The translations under genes and the position numbers were made by a program. Under the pieces are notes generated by a model. That model was not told the origin of the DNA and searched no databases. It was given only the letters and a program-made list of their open reading frames with translations. Shown here one piece after another: positions 35,875 to 49,300 of a stretch of DNA of 64,000 nt. This DNA comes from Buxus sempervirens. Its lineage: Eukaryota; Streptophyta; Magnoliopsida; Buxales; Buxaceae. The stretch covers positions 33,864,255-33,928,254 of the forward strand of contig OX387193.1 of NCBI GenBank assembly GCA_947561395.2. The letters run 5' to 3'. Each line of letters begins with the position of its first letter. Within the stretch, counting starts at the first letter, position 1.

Positions 35875-38800
35875 CTGCCCCTCTTTGCCGGAGTCATCTT
35901 GCGGATGAACGGCAAAGAGAAAAAAAAGAATCTCGTTTTTGCGCCTGGCATTTCTGTCGACATGGTCGACAAGCTTAGTCCTTTGAAGTTTTCACTTTGA
36001 GAGGGAAGCGGCCAATGATGTGGCATCACTTCCTGTCTTTAGAGTTTCCTTACCCTTTGCTTTTCGGGTTTTTGTAGGGCAACTCCTCCGCATTTGATTT
36101 AAGTTTGAAAGAGATTAGATTGGACTTGGGCTCGCCAACCTGTTTCGGCGTTGATGCCGGACACTTGACAATATTCTTTTCTTTTTGGTTTTTCCATTAA
36201 AGCTTTTAAGTGTCTTTAGATTTCCTTTGTCTTTTTCTTGGGCTTAGAATAGTTTTTTTTTTTTTTTTTAGACGGGATTTGGTTCAAACGGCGGAAGGAG
36301 GAAAGGGATAAGGTAGGAAGAGAGAAGAAGGAGTCGTTGCTGGTGAGGAGGTGCTCTCAGCGCTGTCCAGTGCCTCAAGGAAGTCCACACACATGCCCTA
36401 CTCTATTTACAAAAGTGGGAAACAAAAATTACAATGGGGGCCAATTTGCCCAGTGGTTCTTCATTTTGCCTTCTTCTTCATGTCTTGATTCTCTATCATT
36501 TCCAGGAATGGAAACAACTTGTTCAGCTTTGTGGAGACACTTTGCTCTGGAGACGCTGTGTCCTTCAGCATTGGGAGATGCTTTACTCCATGAGGACACA
36601 TTCCTGTGCCATTTAGATGTGGGAGGTGCCTTTCTCCTTAGGGATTTCAAAAGTGGGAGTCGCCTTGCTCCTTAGTATTTCAAATGGTGGAAGACGCTTT
36701 GCTCCTTAGGGACACATTTCGTGTCATTCGAATGATGGGAGACGCTTTGCTCCTTGGGGACACATTTCCGTGTCGTTCAGTGGTGGGAGACGCCTTGCTC
36801 CTTAGGGACACATTTCCGTGTCGTTCAGTGGTGGGAGACGCCTTGCTCCTTAGGGATTTCAGATGTGGGAGTCGCCTTGCTTCTTAGGGACACATTTCCG
36901 TGTCATTCAAATGGTGGGAGACACTTTGCTCCTTGGGGACACATTTCCGTGTCGTTCAGTGGTGGGAGACGCCTTGCTCCTTGGGGATTTCGACAGTGGG
37001 AGTCGCCTTGCTCCTTAGGTACTTCAAATGTGGGAGTCGCCTTGCTCCTTAGTATTTCAAGTAGTGGGAGACGCCTTGCTCCATTAGTTTAGGAGTCGCC
37101 TTGCTCCAGGGACGCTTTGCCCTTTCAGTTTTGAGAGACGCCTTGCTCTCGGTGGTTGGGAGACGCCTTGCTCCATTAGTTTCGGAGTCGCCTTGCTCCA
37201 GGGACGCCTTGCCCTTTCAGTCTTGAGAGACGCCTTGCTCTCTGTGGTTGGGAGACACCTTGCTCCTTTAGTTTTGGAGTCGCCTTGCTCCAGGGACGCC
37301 TTGCCCTTTCAGTCTTGAGAGACGCCTTGCTCTCTGTGGTTGGGAGACACATTGCTCCTTTAGTTTTGGAGTCGCCTTGCTCCAGGGACGCCTTGCCCTT
37401 TCAGTCTTGAGAGACGCCTTGCTCTCTGTGGTTGGGAGACACATTGCTCCTTTAGTTTTGGAGTCGCCTTGCTCCAGGGACGCCTTGCCCTTTCAGTCTT
37501 GAGAGACGCCTTGCTCTCTGTGGTTGGGAGACACCTTGCTCCTTTAGTTTTTTAATTCTTGGAGGCACCTTGCTCCATTCTATCTTCAAATTTTGGAGGC
37601 TTCTTGCTCCTTAGGGTTGGGAGACGCCTTACTCCTTCTGTCTTCCATTCTTGGAGGCTCCTTGCTCAATTCTGTCTTCAAATTCAATTTTTTGGGAGAC
37701 GCCTTGCTCCTTAATTCTTCAATTCTTGGAGGCTCCTTGCTCCATTCTATCTTCAAATTCAATTTTTTTGGGAGGCGCCTTGCTCCTTAATTCTTCAATT
37801 CTTGGAGGCTCCTTGCTCCATTCTGTCTTCAAATTCAATTTTTTGGGAGATGCCTTGCTCCTTAATTCTTCAATTCTTGGAGGCACCTTGCTCCATTCTG
37901 TGTTCAAATTCAATTTTTTGGGAGATGCCTTGCTCCTTAATTCTTCAATTCTTGGAGGCACCTTGCTCCATTCTGTGTTCAAATTTTGTTTTTTGGGAGA
38001 CGCCTTGCTCCTTAATTTTTCAATTCTTGGAGGCTCCTCGCTCCATTCTGTCTTCAAATTTTGGAGGCTTCTTGCTCCATTTTGTCTTTGTCCATTACTT
38101 ATTCTGACTTGGTGATTTCTTTTTCTTTCTTGATTGCATTCACAGTTGCCTTTACCAATTGCTGACTCATTCGCCAGTGGCTTTGGCTTCACAAACTTGG
38201 TCAACCGATGTGTGAATACACTGTGATGACTCTTTCTGCGCCCCGTGTGAGAATACATGTTGGCGATTCTTTTCTCCATCCAACGTGTGAGATACGCTGT
38301 GATGCCTTTGTCTGTCTATTTCAGGTCTTGGTTGGTACCTGGAAAAATTCATGTGGAATTCAGTCAATTGGAATTTATTTATCAAAATTATATGCAAACT
38401 CAAGCAATTTTTCTTTGATTAAAATCTCTTGGGAATTCCTAAAGTGTTTGGATTTTTCCCTCTCAGGTGGGCCCATTGGCAGAGCCAGTAATCTTTGGGT
38501 CAGTTACCTAACACTCTCATTTAGACTTAGGAAGTTATGCCTCCCGGCACTCCCTGTAAGGGTTTCAGCATTTTTTTGCCTTCAAATAGCATGCCCCATG
38601 TAGGGACGAAGGGGATTGTTTTGGTTCAGGGGGTTTCTTTGGCACTGTCCCGCCCTGGCTTTTCCTTGATCTCTCTCTTTTTTTCTTTTTCCCACCCTTG
38701 GTTAGGGGTTGTGGAATGTTTTTCTCATTGGCTCCCTCATTCGGGTTAGGTGCCTTGCCCCAGTCCGAGGGCCCTGTCAATTTCCACGGATCATGATCCA

Positions 38801-39602
38801 ATGATCAGAGAGGACTTATTAGTAGGACGAAATGTAGGCTTTGGTTCCAGTGTATAGAAATGAAGGATAAACAGGCTCAAACCCTATATAGCTTCACTCT
38901 ATGGGTAACCATTATGTCTAGCCAAAGTTCTTTTCTATCTTTTTTTTTTTTTTTGGTTCTGTCATTGCTAGTTTGTTCAAGATTCAATGTTACATTCTCT
39001 GTAATCAGAAAGGGCTTCACAGTAGGACGAAATGTAGGCTGGGTTCAAGGATCTAGAAGAAATGATATGAAGGCTCAAAATTGATGAATGGGGTAAGAGC
39101 CATGTCCTGTCCACCTTTTTTTGTTAGGGCTTGCTTCACCTTTGTTCTTGCAACTTTACACTCAACTTTGATTAGCTTCTTCTCCTTTTTCCATCTTTGT
39201 TCTTTTCTTTCTTTCCCTTATTTCTTGGGTCTTTTGCCCCAATTCTTGATTCTTGATCTCGGGGTTTGCCCCAGCCTTTTTTTCTTCTTCTTTTTTTCTT
39301 CTTTTTTTCTTTCAAGGGATTGCCCCAGTCCTTTCTTCGAATTCTTGCTTTCTGGGGTTCTCCCCATTCCTCATTTTTGCCCCATTTGTTCTTAGGGTGC
39401 TTTTCGCTTTGCCCTATCTTCACCTTCATCCTTTTTGTGTCTCCAATTGCACGAAGCTTTATGCCCCCGTTTTGAAGACCAGACATGGTAGGGTTAGTGA
39501 AGGAATTTTTAGGCTCAAAGGGTTTTGCAAGGGTTTCATCTTGTGTCAGATGATTTTTGGAGAAGATCAAGGATGGCCTTCCATCCTTTCACAGAGAATG
39601 TA
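35875..39602 (-). mobile_element. 3' non-coding region of element E, truncated
   Basis: Begins with the polypurine tract (minus: CGGCAAAGAGGGGCAGC) and continues as non-coding sequence comparable to 12139-15424 of D. The box with TAGGACGAAATGTAGGCT occurs twice (38804-38850, 39008-39050). Element homology ends near 39602; gag, pol and the 5' LTR are missing. Confidence 0.65.
36660..38090 (-). repeat. Tandem repeats with GCCTTG-loop hairpins in element E
   Basis: Two higher-order arrays: a period of about 92 bp (37090-37550, five copies) and about 75 bp (37620-38060). The recurring core is a short stem around ACGCCTTG or a variant: GAGAG/CTCTC, AGGG/CCCT, TGGAG/CTCCA or GGAG/CTCC. Frame-open readings here are repeat artefacts. 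Confidence 0.85.
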
Positions 39603-39633
39603 ACACTTAATTATTTTTGCACGATTAACTGGT

Positions 39634-40140
39634 TCAAGTATCATGAGTAAGGAACAATATAATGAGCAAAAATGTTTTCAGAAGAAATGTAGTAAAAGTA
39701 TCATGAGTAACCATAAATACACAATGTATCGAGTTATTCTCATGGCCAAGGACGCCAGGATCCCGCAAGTTGAGGACAATCCCTTTAGAACCATAGCATT
39801 GTAATAACATATTTACAAGTGTACACCATGGGGGAGTCGTGCCCTTCAATCTCTTTTTTGAAGTTATACACCACCACTCATTTACTTCTCCCTCTAACAT
39901 GATGTTAGCCAAAATCATCTTGTAAACCTTGGGGCATCTCATGTGCATCAAAATATGATCAAGAATCCTAATCCATTCATCAACAATGGGCACATTATCA
40001 GGTGCATCACTAAATATTGGAGGCATTTTATTCAGAAATCACCTCAGCTGCTCAAACCCAAGGTGAGGGGGACGACGATGAGTCCTTGTGGCATAACTTG
40101 ACGATCTGCACTGCCCATTTAGATCCTTCTTTGTTGGCAT
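39634..40140 (-). pseudogene. gag: gag-like fragment of another retroelement
   Basis: The minus-strand ATG at 40138-40140 opens a frame with one TGA near 40036. It carries a retrotransposon gag signature (PPIFSDAPD, ANIMLEGEVNEWW). It is truncated after about 165 codons. It lies just downstream of the Helitron helicase on the same strand, so it may be a captured fragment or a separate remnant. It does not resemble the gag of B/D or F closely. Confidence 0.6.
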
Positions 40141-40289
40141 TGTCCTAAATGGTGGGAGAACTAGTTAAGTAACTAAACAACATTTCTAAAACCGAGCTTC
40201 CAAATTTGGTAGATCATATCTATACTTTGTGAAAGTGAATAGTAATTGAAAGAAGTTTCATACCTTTAGTGACCATCCATATGGCTGCT

Positions 40290-40658
40290 ATGATTGAGTG
40301 GAACTTCTTTGTAGACAACATTCCTCGAGTAAGTTTTAGTTTGTCATTCTATTTTTCCATGTTTAACCATGACTTTGGTACTATTCTTTGAAACTCCATG
40401 GGATAGTGCAACATAAAGTTGTCCATGACTGAAAACATGAGCAAGCAAATATATGTCGACATGTGGTAAAGTTTGTCCTTGGGCTTTATTAATTGTAAGT
40501 GCGAAGTTCAACCGAATGGGAAATTACTTCCTTATTAAGGTGCAAGGTAGCTGAATGTTCTTAGATGGTCTTAGCGGTATTAGTGGTAGGAAGACCTGTG
40601 TTCCAATAAAAAGACCAGTAACAATTTCTGCATCGATTAGGTTTCGTTGGAACCCCTG
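40290..40658 (-). pseudogene. Helitron helicase, C-terminal segment
   Basis: The minus-strand reading has the end of a PIF1-like Helitron helicase: FQRNLIDAEIVTG, then NFALTINKAQGQTL (motif VI region) and SHGQLYVALSH, ending near NVVYKEV. Frame breaks are present. It joins the segment at 43411 once LTR K is removed. Confidence 0.85.
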
Positions 40659-43410
40659 TGTAATACTCCGAATTTTTCAAATTTATTTATTAATTTAAAT
40701 CTGTAAACTATTAAGATTAGTTGCTAATTAGATATTTGATTTAAATAGGAAATCATGTAGAGGAGGTAGATCCAAAATATGAAGTCAATCCGACAGCTAA
40801 TTATGAGATACAAGGTAAGAAAGATATCAAGTAATTATTTTTAATTTTATTGGTTGAGTGCTTTAAGCTTGGTGGTGTGGCATTGTATGGTATCATGATT
40901 AATTAAATAATAATATATGAGGAGCATGGGCATACATATAAGAATAGGTAGTTGCTATTGAAGGGTTTCTAATATTTGGAAGACTTAAAAAATAATTAGG
41001 TTTGCAATGTGTGATTGATTTAGACTTGGAGAATTGCTAAAAACTCTTTGTTATTTGCTTTGGACGGCTAAATTAGAGGAAGGAGAAAGGAGAAGACTCT
41101 ATGTGCAGCCTTGAGAGGAGATTTTCATGGGCTTGCTGTTGCTATGTGGAGAAGGGATCATTCTTTGAAAGTTTTGTTTGGTTTGGATTGTGAAGAAGGT
41201 AAGTAGCAACCTTTACATGGCGAAAACTTGCATGATTTATGTTTATACGTGAAACACGATGTTCCTTGGATTTCCAAAGATTGAGAAGCATGTTTGAATG
41301 TTTTTTGATGAGTTTGGTTGACATTTAAAGTATGGAAAAATAACTATTGTTCTTCTCGTTTAGTTTTCTGTTTATTGTAACTTTTGGATAAAAACTATTA
41401 TTTTAATGAGTAGATTTGTTAGTAATTGTTTTGGGATGATTTAATATGTTTAAAGAATGATTTTAAATGTGTTAAAAGTGATCTTGAATGATGGAAATAA
41501 GTTTTGGAAAAAGAAATAGAAAATTCAGAATTCTGTTGAAAAACCAAGATTTTGTGTATTTGTACTAGCTCCCAAATCGACGTTCAAACGCCCTATCAGG
41601 TGCTAGTTATATGTTGAGGTCGCCCAATACGTAGTTCGAACGTTCTATTAGGCACCCCGTCTGTGTTATATTTTTGTAAAAACTAGAACCCGAGAGTGAT
41701 TTGTTTGGACGCCCAAGCCATTGTTTGGACACCTAATCAAGCATTGGTTTTGAACAGGATTTCTAGTTAACACCCAATACGTTATTTGAATGCTACATTG
41801 GGTGTCTAAATGAGTGATTTTGAAAATTTGAATTTTAAGCGAACGCCCAATACATGGCTTGAACGACGTATTGAGAGTCCAACCCAGATTTTCTAGTTTT
41901 AGGTTTTTACCTAGTTTCTCAATATAAAATGATTTTTGAGCAGAGACAACACATGTACAAATAAGATTTGGGCATTTAGAAGTAATTTCCAGTGGCCAAA
42001 TAATTTTATAAAAATTATATAAAATTTTGGGTATGTTCTACTGAAATAGCTCATATTTTAGTTCCAAGAGGGAATTTGACCTTAAGTTTGATTTTTTTGT
42101 GAATTTATTGGTTTCAACAATTGTAAAAGTATGTTTTAAAGATGTTTTAAGCTCTGGAATGGTAAGAAATTATTTTCCTACAGATTTAGGTAGATTGAGC
42201 CTAATTTTTGGATTTGGACAATTTTGTGAAAATTTGTTTTTTTTTTTTTTTTTTTTGGTGAGGGGGATGATTTTATTTATTATTTTTCTCCGTGATGGAG
42301 TACATCTTGCCATGATGGCAGTAAACATAAAATTTTCTCCATGAGGGAGTGGTTTTGCCAAGAGGGTACTATTGACTTTAAATTGACCATGAGGGCTATG
42401 ATTCTTGATTTCTTTGCCATGATGGCACTACCTTATGTTTTGGTCATGAGGACCATATGTTTTGGTTTTGTTTGTGGTAATTATCAGGCTTAACTTGTTA
42501 TGGATCCATAGTTTAGCTAGTAGTGAAGTCTGTCTATCTTTGTTTGGATTAAGTCTAGTTCCTTTATTATTTCCTCAATGACAGAGAGGCCTTCTATGAG
42601 AGATGAGCTGCAGCAATTCCTTTTCCACCATTAGGGTGAGGTCTCTTATATTCCACCATAAGGGTGATGATACAGCCGGATATGTTGCAGTTTGTTCTCA
42701 GATTGGATTTGTTGGACTAGGTCTTGACCTTTCAAAGTGTTCATATTTCACGAGCCCTGTGAAATCACATACACTTGTGTTTGTTTTGATTCTCATGAGG
42801 AGAATACTTGTTGATTTTATTTTAGAAAGTAGTTGTTAAATGCTCAATTGCTTTGAATTGTGATTAGTCAGATTTCTTGCTGAATTTGTTATACCTCGTG
42901 AACTGTATTTTATGTTAGCAACATGGGACTATTTTGTTCATACATGTTGTTACTTACTGGGATTTTATCTCACCCCATGTTTTTAATGTTTGGCTTTCAG
43001 ATCCTATTGGTGAGGATGATATTGATGGGTAGAGCCACAGGGTGTTGATCATCAGGACGATTACTTTGATCTTATGTAGGGATTTTATTTTGAGTAAATG
43101 GATTGTAGTAGGATTTATTTCAGTTATTATTGGCAGTATATTATTTGATTTGATGATTAGAGAGTTGAGAGAGTTAGTTGACACTTTCCTTTATCCAGAC
43201 TTATTGTTAATTGATTTTGGATTAGTTGATCATGTTTCCTTATTTATTTGAAGGATATTAATAAAATTTGAATTTGATAGCGTACTCTGATGCTCGTTTA
43301 ATTATTATTGATTTAAATTTTGTCTGGATATTAGTTGCTTTGGGCCTACAGAGCTAGCACTTTGGGTTTGGATTATTCATGAGGAATATATCTGGATTCG
43401 GGGCGCTACA
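40659..43410 (+). mobile_element. Solo LTR K
   Basis: Starts TGTAATACTCCG and ends GGGGCGCTACA (2752 bp). Flanks are CCCTG and CCCCG, a 5-bp duplication with one C-to-T change at a CpG. No coding sequence. Putative splice donor AAG then GTAAGTAGCAAC (41199) and acceptor GGCTTTCAG (ends 43000). A TATA-like TATAAGAATAGG is near 40937. Confidence 0.85.
42288..42666 (+). repeat. Constant-loop hairpin array in solo LTR K
   Basis: Eight small hairpins with 5-nt loops of ATGAG type (ATGAG, ATGAT, GTGAT, AAGAG, ATTAG, ATAAG) and arms CTCC/GGAG, TGCC/GGCA, TGCC/GGTA, TGGTC/GACCA and CACC/GGTG. A ninth at 42385 is degraded. Confidence 0.8.
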
Positions 43411-43802
43411 CCCCGACATAGTATCCTTACGCCATTGCAAAGGCCTATTTTTGGATCAATATTTCTCAATAAAATGATTGGCGATCCCAGCTTCAATCGT
43501 AGTTTATGAAGAGATAATCCACCTAGTGCGATTGAGTTAAGAAACTCTTGTTGATATAGGTTTTGAGTATCATCTTCAACTGTATTGAATGAATGGTCAA
43601 CGAGTTCTTCTCCTGGAAATACTGAAATTATAGCTTCATTCACTCTCTCGACACATTCATTTATTGGTGCTAAAATAGCCCTTTTTGTCATGTATGCACG
43701 ATCTTGTGCTTTGCTAATCAAAGATGGGAAGATGGCAACAATTAGAGCTAACATTTCCTCGTTATTGTTCCAAGGGATTACCATGTCTTCAGGTATTCTG
43801 AC
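43411..43802 (-). pseudogene. Helitron helicase, middle segment
   Basis: The minus-strand reading VRIPEDMVIPWNNNEEML through KRAILAPINECVERVNE and KLGSPIILLRNIDPKIGLCNG is the PIF1-type helicase region of Helitron RepHel proteins. It is bounded on the right by element F (duplication CTGAC) and on the left by LTR K, and is open over its whole length. Confidence 0.9.
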
Positions 43803-46290
43803 TGTAACGCCCCGGATCCGTGTTGTTCAATAAAGATATAACACGTCTCACAGAGGTTAGGCAAGGATCGTTAATCAATTTATGATTGCTGAATAATCAT
43901 ATAGCTATAACCTGACAGAGTGCACATTTCCATTTATGCAAAATTGTAACATTTAAACTGAACTAGAATCGTATGGTTCAACCCCAATTAAACTTTAATA
44001 CATCTCAATTTATTCAAAGTTCTCAAATTCAGAACAGATAACCTACTAGTCTAAGGAAGGTAATAGTAATCCTCCTCCCTATAAGCCTCAGTAGGATCTA
44101 CCCCAGTAATCGCCTCACCACGAGTATCTGAAAAACAAGCAAGACAAACAACGGAGTGAGATACGAATATCTCAGCAAGTAGCACATGCATGCAGAAATA
44201 GTTGATCACAATTTAAACTATGCATCGACAAACGCTGAATACGGTTAAACAATCAACATCAATTCTCAAATCGAAATTCAAGACTGGTTCTAATCAAACA
44301 AATCACATCTCAGTTAAGTACGGTAACACATCGATTGGTCAATGTCAGGACTATCGTTTAGTTGATAAATTAAACATGCCAAGTAGACACTCCACACCTC
44401 CATGTACACAGTTCCGGCCTACTCAGGGTTTCGGAACTCTGAAATGACGGCCTACTCAGGGTTTCGTCATCCAATGCAGGCCTACTCCCCGGGTTTCTGC
44501 ATTGACAACCAGGCCTACTCAGGGTTTCTGGCTGCTCTACACCGGTCGTGGCAACACACAAGGCCATGCAATTCCAACAACCAACAATAACATCACATTA
44601 CTAAGCTTAAACATCTGGATCCAGGACAAGCTAGACCAAAACAGTAAAACATCGTATAATCTCAATTCCAATATCAAAATAAAACCATTCATTCCACATC
44701 ATGTAAAACCCATCACAAGTCATCACCTGTCCCTCTGGACCAAGCAGTACCTCAAGTACTTTCAGTATTTTTTCATTTCCGTAACACAAGTCATTTGAAA
44801 GTAAAACTCAATTCATTCATACCAAGGAAATCTTTACAATACATTTAAAGTTTCCAAACCAGTGAAACCAGAATAGAATAACTCCTCAATCAAAACAGTG
44901 TATAAAACAGAGGAAATCTAACTAGTAACTCTTAGTGGTTTGGTATCTGGCATAACATTCATGAATAACCTAAACTCAACTTGAAAGCTTTTAAGAAGTT
45001 CACTAAATTTTCCTCTAATAGTTTCCTAGGCAAAATAGATTCTCAGGGTTCCCAAACAAGTGAATAGTGAAGTGGTTTAATCCTCAAGTAACCCAAATAC
45101 TCTTAGTTAAATCAAATCTCCAATTCAGTAAGCAAAATAGGGTCTGCCGCTCACTTCCTGAGGTGGGCGCGAGGTGAGAGCCGGTCGGCGGTGAAGAAAT
45201 GGGGTAAAATCGACCTACCGCTCACTCGACGCTAGGTGAGCGTGAGCTGAGCGCGAGACGGGCGTAAGGTGGGCGCGAGATTCGCGCGAGATGAGCGCAG
45301 GGTTTTCTGCTGAGCGCGAGCTGAGCGCCAGCCGGGCGTGAGCTCGGCGGTGGGTCGTGTTTAACGGGGCGCCTACCTCTTAGGTGAGCGCTGATGAGCG
45401 CGAGGTGAGCGGATACCCCCTGTGATTTTCATTTCTCTGTTATTCCAAGATCTACATGACTGGCCGGTTTGTTTATGTCTGTAATTGTTCCACTACACTC
45501 CTAATACTCCCAGAAGACTTCCCAACCATATTTGGATTTAATCTAAATACATTTAATCTCAAGATAAATTTCGGTCTCCGACTCTGTTTCATGCCATTCC
45601 AGAAAACTAAAAGAAAACTCAAGAGATCATTTAAACTACAACCATGCATCAGAATAATCTCGAGAAAACATAAAACACAAAACCCCAGTTGTAAATCAGT
45701 GCTACTCACCTGAATGCGCTTATTCCAAAGTATAGCAAAACCTTGGCCGATCACCACTCCGGCCACGCACGCGAACACAGAAACTACCCAACCAATTCGT
45801 CTCGAACAGGGAGAAAGAACCCACTCAACTTCAACTCCGAAGCCCTTCTCTTACCCCTCGCGATACTTGTTCTTCACGAGCACAGAACCCTAGTCGCCAC
45901 ACTCTCCAGCCGATTCTCCTGAGCTCCTGAGTATTAGACTAACAACAATATTTCCGTAAGTACATACGCGTATTCTCTTAAACCTAAAACCCTACTTTCC
46001 CTATTTGTACATTACGTTGCGAGATACATATGCTGCTCGATCAACCCTTTTAACCCCTTGATCCTATGCATGCTCGCCCACCGGAAACACTACATGTTCC
46101 GCATCCATTTACGTTAATAAGCACATAACTATACTTTAATAATAATAATGATAATAATATGATTTTTCAGAAAAATGGCTATATAACTCCTGTACATACG
46201 AGTATGGGCTAAGCCCTCAAACCACAAAATAACCTGATAAACACAGTTTATACATCAAAATAAATAACTCACAAAAATCAGGGTCTTAAA
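43803..46290 (-). repeat. 3' LTR of element F
   Basis: Same family as solo LTR C. Internally it holds the hairpin array (44411-44531), a GC-rich GAGCGC block (45140-45410), and a splice donor-like CAG/GTGAGTAGCAC with intron side starting 45709. The inner end reads TTAAA instead of TTACA. Confidence 0.95.
44411..44531 (-). repeat. Constant-loop hairpin array, 3' LTR of F
   Basis: Same four hairpins as at 54869-54989, offset by 10458. Confidence 0.85.
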
Positions 46291-46306
46291 TCCTCCCCTC
46301 CTACAA
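46291..46306 (-). other. Polypurine tract of element F
   Basis: On the minus strand TGTAGGAGGGGAGGA lies directly before the 3' LTR. Confidence 0.75.
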
Positions 46307-46330
46307 GAAATTTCGTCCTCGAAATTTACC

Positions 46331-49300
46331 TCAAGGAGGAACAAACAATTCCGGATACTTCTTCTTCATCTCTTCCTCACCTTCCCAAGTGCATTCTTCC
46401 ACAGTATGATTCTGCCATAGCACTTTCACTAAGGGAACAACCTTGGTGCGAAGAATCTGCTCACGACGGTCTAGAATCTGAACTGGCCTCTCTTCGTATG
46501 TCAGATCTTCTCGGATCACTAAAGGTTCAGGATTTATCACGTGACTAGGATCCGCTATGTACTGCCGCAACATGGATATATGGAATACATCATGGACTCC
46601 TGCCAAATGGTTTGGCAAAGCTAGTTTATAAGCTACCGGGTTAATCACCTTCACAATCTCAAACGGCCCAATAAAGCGTGGAGACAACTTCCCTTTCTTC
46701 CCGAATCTCAGGATTCCTTTGGAAGGCGATATCTTCAAGAACACTTGGTCTCCCACTTCAAATTTCAGCTCACGTCGTCGGGTATCTGAATAACTTTTCT
46801 GACGACTCTGCGCAGTCAACAACCGCTGTCTAATCAATTTCACCTTTTCCATACTATCTTGTATAATCTCAGGCCCAAAGTACTGTTTCTCTCCTATCTC
46901 CACCCAACACACAGGAGATCTACAAATCCTGCCATAAAGTGCCTCGTAGGGTGCCATTTGTATACTAGCCTGATAGCTATTATTGTAAGCAAATTCAGCT
47001 AAGTGTAAATACTTACTCCAATTCCCACCCCAATCTAGGACACAACATCTCAACATGTCCTCCAGAGTCTGGATAGTTCTCTCTGACTGGCCGTCGGTCT
47101 GTGGGTGGAAACTAGTACTAAAACTCAACTTAGTTCCCATGGCCTCCTGGAAACACTGCCAAAAATGCGAGGTAAACCGAGAATCCCTATCCGATACAAT
47201 GGACACTGGAACCCCATGCAACCGGACTATCTCTCGAGTATACAGCTCAACCAATGATGCCAAAGTCTGAGTGGTCTGGTAAGGCAAAAAGTGAGCTGAT
47301 TTGGTTAGTCTATCCACAATCACCCATACGACGTTGTGATTCTTAGCTGTAGGCGGTAGCCCATTCACAAAATCCATCGATATATGTTCCCATTTCCACT
47401 CAGGAACCGGCAAAGGTCGCATCAAACCTGGAGGTCTCCTATGCTCTGCCTTCACTTGTTGACAAGTAAGGCACCTTGCTACATACTCCGCAATGTCCTT
47501 CTTCATTCCTGACCACCAATACACTGTCCTTAGATTCTTGTACATCTTGGTACTCCCAGGGTGAATTGCATATTTGGACCTGTGACTCTCGTCTAGGATC
47601 AATCCCCTGACTTCAGCATTATTTGGAACACAAGTCCGCCCGCGAAATCTCACCAATCCATCCTGAACATCAAAATCTTTCGTGGCCTCATCATCCTTCT
47701 CTACTAACCCTTTGATGCGTAACAAATCAGAATCTGCCAACTGACCCTCCCGTATACGCTGAATCAACTCTGGCTCTGCTTGGACTCGTGCCATGATCAA
47801 TCCATGCCCATGAGTGCTGAACTCCCCAGGCCAACCTACAACTGTATCAACAAGAGTGCACTGACTAGCCATGAAAGTAGCTAGTGTGGCCACCTCATCT
47901 TGGGAAACAACCCTACGACTCAGTGCATCTGCGATCACATTAGCCTTGCCCAGGTGATAATGTAATGTGAAATCATAATCCTTTAGAAGATCCATCCATC
48001 TCCTTTGCCTCATATTCAGCTCTCTCTGGGAAAATATATATCTTAAGCTCTTGTGATCTGAGAATATCTCGAATTTGGCTCCCATCAAATAGTGCCTCCA
48101 CAACTTAAGTGCAAACACGATCGCTGCCAACTCCAGATCGTGCGTAGGATAGTTCTTCTCATGAGTGCGTAGCAACCTTGAAGCATAGGCTACCACACGC
48201 CTTTGCTGCATCAAGACACAGCCCAACCCTATTCGAGAAGCATCACAATAGATCGAAAATCCCTCACTCACTGATGGCACAATCAAGACTAGAGCTAAAG
48301 ACAGTTTACCCTTCAATTCTTGGAAACTAGACTCACACTTGTCGTTTCACTCAAATTTCACAGCCTTCTTAGTGAGATTTGATAAAGGTGCCGCCACTCA
48401 AGAAAAGTTCTTGATGAACCTTCTATAATAACCCGCCATTCCCAAGAAACTCCGTACTTCAGTCACCGACGAAGGTCTAGGCCAATCTGCCACAGCCTGA
48501 ACCTTAGCTGGGTCCACTGCTATCCCATCTCCTGAAATCACATGCCCCAAGAAACTTACTTCTCTTAACCAAAATTGGCACTTGCTGAACTTGGCATACA
48601 ATCTGTGCTCTCTCAACGTCTGCAATATGGTTCGGAGGTGCCGTACATGATCCTCTCTATTTCGAGAATACACTAGAATATCGTCAATGAACACAACCAC
48701 AAAGCTATCTAAGTGGGTGTGAAATATCCGATTCATCAGGTTCATGAAAACAGCTGGGGCATTAGTCAGCCCAAAAGGCATAACCAGAAACTTGTAGTGC
48801 CCATATCGAGTACGGAAAGCTGTCTTCTCTATATCCTCTAGGGCTACTCTCAACTGGTGGTATCCAGATCTCAGGTCGATCTTAGAAAACCAAGACGCTC
48901 CCCTCAACTGGTCGAACAAGTCATCAATCCGAGGCAATGGATACTTATTCTTGATGGTGACTTGATTCAACTGGCGGTAATCTATACACATCCTCATCGT
49001 CCCGTCCTTCTTCTGGACAAACAGGACCGGTGCACCCCATGGTGACACACTGGGTCTAATAAAACCCTTTGCTTCCAATTCATCCAACTGTTTCTTCATC
49101 TCATGATTTTCAGGTTGTGACATTCTGTATGGTGGTTTGGATACAGGTGCCGTACCAGGTAAGAGTCGTATACTGAACTCAACCTCTCTAGGTGGTGGTA
49201 ATCCCGGTAGATCGTCTGGGAATATGTCATCAAACTCTGCTACTACAGGCACACTAGAAAGACTAAGTGCCGTAGCCTTTGCCTCCTCAACCTCAATGGA

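Noticed and set aside
36337..38115. Leu/Ser-rich ORFs through the E repeat region on both strands
   Set aside because: Translated tandem repeats without conservation outside the repeat unit.
39569..39588. Perfect hairpin AAGGATGG/CCATCCTT as a possible Helitron 3' end
   Set aside because: No CTRR follows at the expected distance on either strand and there is no A/T target context; kept only as a palindrome near the E boundary.
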